From Hirudo medicinalis (lineage: Eukaryota > Annelida > Clitellata > Hirudinida > Hirudinidae): a stretch of 64,000 nucleotides of DNA. Each line of letters begins with the position of its first letter. The stretch's first letter is position 1. The notes below the pieces were generated by a model. It had not been told where the DNA came from. It searched no databases and saw only the letters and a program-made list of their open reading frames with translations. Of the stretch, positions 61,781 through 64,000 are shown piece by piece. Position numbers and translations under genes: made by a program. The stretch is taken from positions 147,013 through 211,012 of the forward strand of contig MPNW01000049.1 in assembly GCA_011800805.1 (NCBI GenBank), in the 5' to 3' direction.

Positions 61781-62760
61781 GGGAGTGACCGCGGCCTCTG
61801 CACGCGCAACAACACGAACCCCCCCGAGGTCAAACCTCTCTGAGCAAATCGAAATCTAATGAAAGTCAGACTCGGGCATCGGAGTCGAGGTCGGCTACAT
61901 TCTAATACGTAATTGGCGCTAGTTTGCGAATGAATTCGAGGGGAGATGGGGGACGTTCGACAGTCGATGCTGCCGTCGAGAACAAGGTATCCTACGGTTG
62001 ATGCCATGGTGTCATTATCATCGCCATCACAATACAATCATTATCATCATCATCATCAACAACAACAACAACAAATCATCATCATCATCATGGTGGTCGT
62101 CTTTTGGCAATGGCATAATCATCATCATCATCTCCATCACCATCATCATCAGCCATAACCGCGACCACGACATCCATTACATTACACCAACAACAAACAA
62201 CAACATGACAACAACAGCATTATTGTAATCACAAAGCAAACCGTAGTCATGACGACAACATCGATGATGATGATGACGATGACGATGACGACAACTATCG
62301 ACTATCGAGACACACGCAAGCTGCTCATTTGTACGCTCAGTACCTTGAGAGGGAGGACACGCGAGCGCGCGCGCTGGCTTATGTACAAGTCTGTACTTAC
62401 TGCCTGTACTGAGATTGGGGTCTTCCAAGGAAAAACGTAAACAAAGCTTTTTTTGGCAACCGAAGAGAACCTAATACCGGAAAGACTGTAGTGAAAAACA
62501 AGGGGGTCATGTTCCGGTGGCCGATAGCGAAGAGTTACTGTGGCGGAGCGGGCGACGATGCGTGGGGGGGGTAGGGGGTAGGGGAGGAGGAGGGGAGAGA
62601 CCGAGCGATGGGCGATGGCTAGAAGGGCAACAGCGTCATTCCACTACCAGAGTTAATTAGTAACGGAGATGCTCACGAGATTCACGCTGCGTGACCGGTC
62701 ACGATGACGTGTTGAGACGTCAGGTGACGTGCGATTATAATAATGGCGTATGATTAGTCC
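61781..62760. promoter_or_regulatory. CG-richer patch, possible promoter or enhancer
   Basis: Compared with flanking DNA the stretch is rich in C and G and in CpG (for example GCGAGCGCGCGCGCTGG at about 62352-62368). It also carries a run of G tracts at 62563-62596. The cause is unknown; an unlocated 5' exon of a neighbouring gene to the right would explain it. Confidence 0.35.
62563..62596 (+). other. G-tract cluster that could form a G-quadruplex
   Basis: The G runs are GGGGGGGG, GGGGG, GGGG and GGAGGAGGGG, spaced by TA or A, so four or more tracts of at least three G fit within 34 bases. Confidence 0.8.
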
Positions 62761-62835
62761 AGAGGAGGTTAATGAAGGTAATGGAGTAATTTTTTTTCTG
62801 TTGATTATCGCAGCATCAACACACTAATGATGACA

Positions 62836-62840
62836 ATGAC

Positions 62841-62873
<33 letters not shown>

Positions 62874-63270
62874 ATAATAATAATAAAAATAAGAACAATG
62901 ATGATGATGATGATGATGATTATGATGATGGTGATCATAACAATAATGATGATGATGATAAAAAAAATAAAAATAATAATGATAATAACAATAATGATAA
63001 TAATAATAACGTATTACATTGTAAACAACATTGCAGCATCTCACAGCTTACATTTACTTTGAATTTCTCAATACAAGCCCCTGACAGTACTGCGGAGATC
63101 AAGATGGAGGTCAAGGTCAAGGTCAAGATCGTTCAATTCATATAATCACCGTAACTATTTGCATTAACGGCAACTGAATGATGATGATAATGGTGTTGTT
63201 GGTGATGATGATGATGATGGTGGTGATGATGATGGTGGTGATGGAGGTGATGATGATGTTGATGTTATCA
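62836..63270. repeat. GAT/ATG trinucleotide microsatellite cluster
   Basis: Several separate GAT-type runs (62838-62870, 62897-62935, 63200-63260) and AAT-type stretches between them. Related runs are at 62035-62160 (CAT/CAA) and 63857-63895. Confidence 0.9.
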
Positions 63271-63485
63271 GTTTACTATGAGAACATTCTGACATGAAAT
63301 GACTTTATGAGGATTCATGATAAGAATTAGAATTGCCAGCCTCAAAACTCCAGATCTGCAAATGTGCACAGAGTGCAAAAACAACTACACGAACGATGAA
63401 CGTCAATTACTTCCAGTTATTACCTGAAGTTACGGTAAACCACGTAAACAAGGAGAGGGCCGCACGTACGCCGGATCTGTACAAA

Positions 63486-63520
63486 CGCGAGGAGTACGTA
63501 CGTACGTAAGTACGTAAATT
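63486..63520. repeat. ACGT-rich block
   Basis: GTACGTACGTACGTAAGTACGTA; a self-complementary stretch of repeated ACGT. Confidence 0.9.
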
Positions 63521-63679
63521 GATGTAACATGATCGCATGTAATTGATTTGTAACGATGTCGATGCTAGGAACTAGTTTTAGTCGGCCGTGCCGATGAAAC
63601 ACGGCCAAGCGATGCCGACGACGTACAAAAACAAAAACGACGTCGGTACTCGTCGATGTACTTTTGATGCGAACGCCAG

Positions 63680-63701
63680 TACAGTACAGTACTGTACTGT
63701 A
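63680..63701. repeat. 22-bp perfect palindrome of ACAGT units
   Basis: ACAGTACAGT followed by its exact reverse complement ACTGTACTGT; one further base on each side also pairs. It could fold into a hairpin or bind a dimeric factor. Confidence 0.95.
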
Positions 63702-63932
63702 ATGAATCTACGAATCGATCGTGGCGAGCAGTACTTAACTCTGGCATGACCAATTGAGGTAGAGTACTATCAGCTGACGATGTATTAGGAGAGTATTAGT
63801 CGGCTCGTCGATGCGAACGTCCGATGCTCCGTTCAAAAGAAACACAACATCCGGATATGATGATGATGATGATGATGATGATGAGGATGAGGATACTGAA
63901 ACTGAAAGAGAACATTTTGAATGTTGGAATTT

Positions 63933-64000
63933 AGGTGCCTCTGACGCTAATGGTGCAAATGGCGCATTACAAACTAACTATTATTATTATTATTATTATT
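63933..64000 (+). repeat. Tail-only LINE/SINE 3' end, copy 3 (cut by window edge)
   Basis: GGTGCCTCTGACGCTAATGGTGCAAATGGCGCATTACAAACTAACT then (ATT)n. It matches the modules at 18030 and 21153. Confidence 0.75.

Overview
This is a metazoan nuclear window. Its multi-exon genes with short introns, SoxB1, aminergic GPCR, LRCH, AP-2 alpha, rabenosyn-5 and TSC22 homologues, AT-rich non-coding DNA, microsatellites and broken retrotransposons all point that way. An invertebrate, probably a lophotrochozoan such as a leech or other annelid, fits best. That placement is inferred from general style; no species marker was tested. Splice sites below were placed by eye from GT/AG signals, phase continuity and family alignment, and each multi-exon model sums to an intact frame.

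Layout: (1) 1-1040, minus strand: the 5' three coding exons of a long TSC22-domain (bunched/TSC22D) gene, cut by the window edge. (2) 1041-6478: non-coding DNA with a tRNA-derived SINE, a broken CR1-like LINE and a decayed pogo/Tigger-like transposase. (3) 6479-12349, minus: AP-2 alpha adaptin in 22 exons, with one U12-type AT-AC intron and one GC-AG intron; its first coding exon was not found. (4) 13798-16227, plus: rabenosyn-5, 9 exons, 506 aa. A perfect GTCACGTGAC (CLEAR-type) palindrome lies between these two endocytic genes. (5) 17600-20970: a composite of degenerate retroelements. (6) 23425-24687, minus: intronless SoxB1 with a 36-residue polyglutamine run. (7) 28020-32280: three further reverse-transcriptase relics, one split by a SINE. 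(8) 33400-44746, minus: LRCH gene, 16 exons, 717 aa. (9) 45577-46632, plus: unrecognised open frame with one internal TAG and a recurring LPxLLF-like motif. (10) 48821-50227, plus: two-exon RING protein with overlapping frames around its splice donor. (11) 51507-60056, minus: 5-HT2-like aminergic GPCR, two coding exons with a 6.4 kb intron, lacking the TM6 proline. (12) 60057-64000: non-coding, microsatellite-rich, with a G-run cluster and a CG-rich patch.

Functionally, AP-2 alpha (clathrin adaptor) and rabenosyn-5 (early endosome FYVE effector) act in successive steps of endocytosis and sit head to head. The other genes have no evident common pathway. I found no unmistakable new system. The strongest unusual signals are the AT-AC intron, the CLEAR-type palindrome, the TM6 change in the receptor, the dual-frame RING exon, the LPxLLF protein and a shared LINE/SINE 3' tail.
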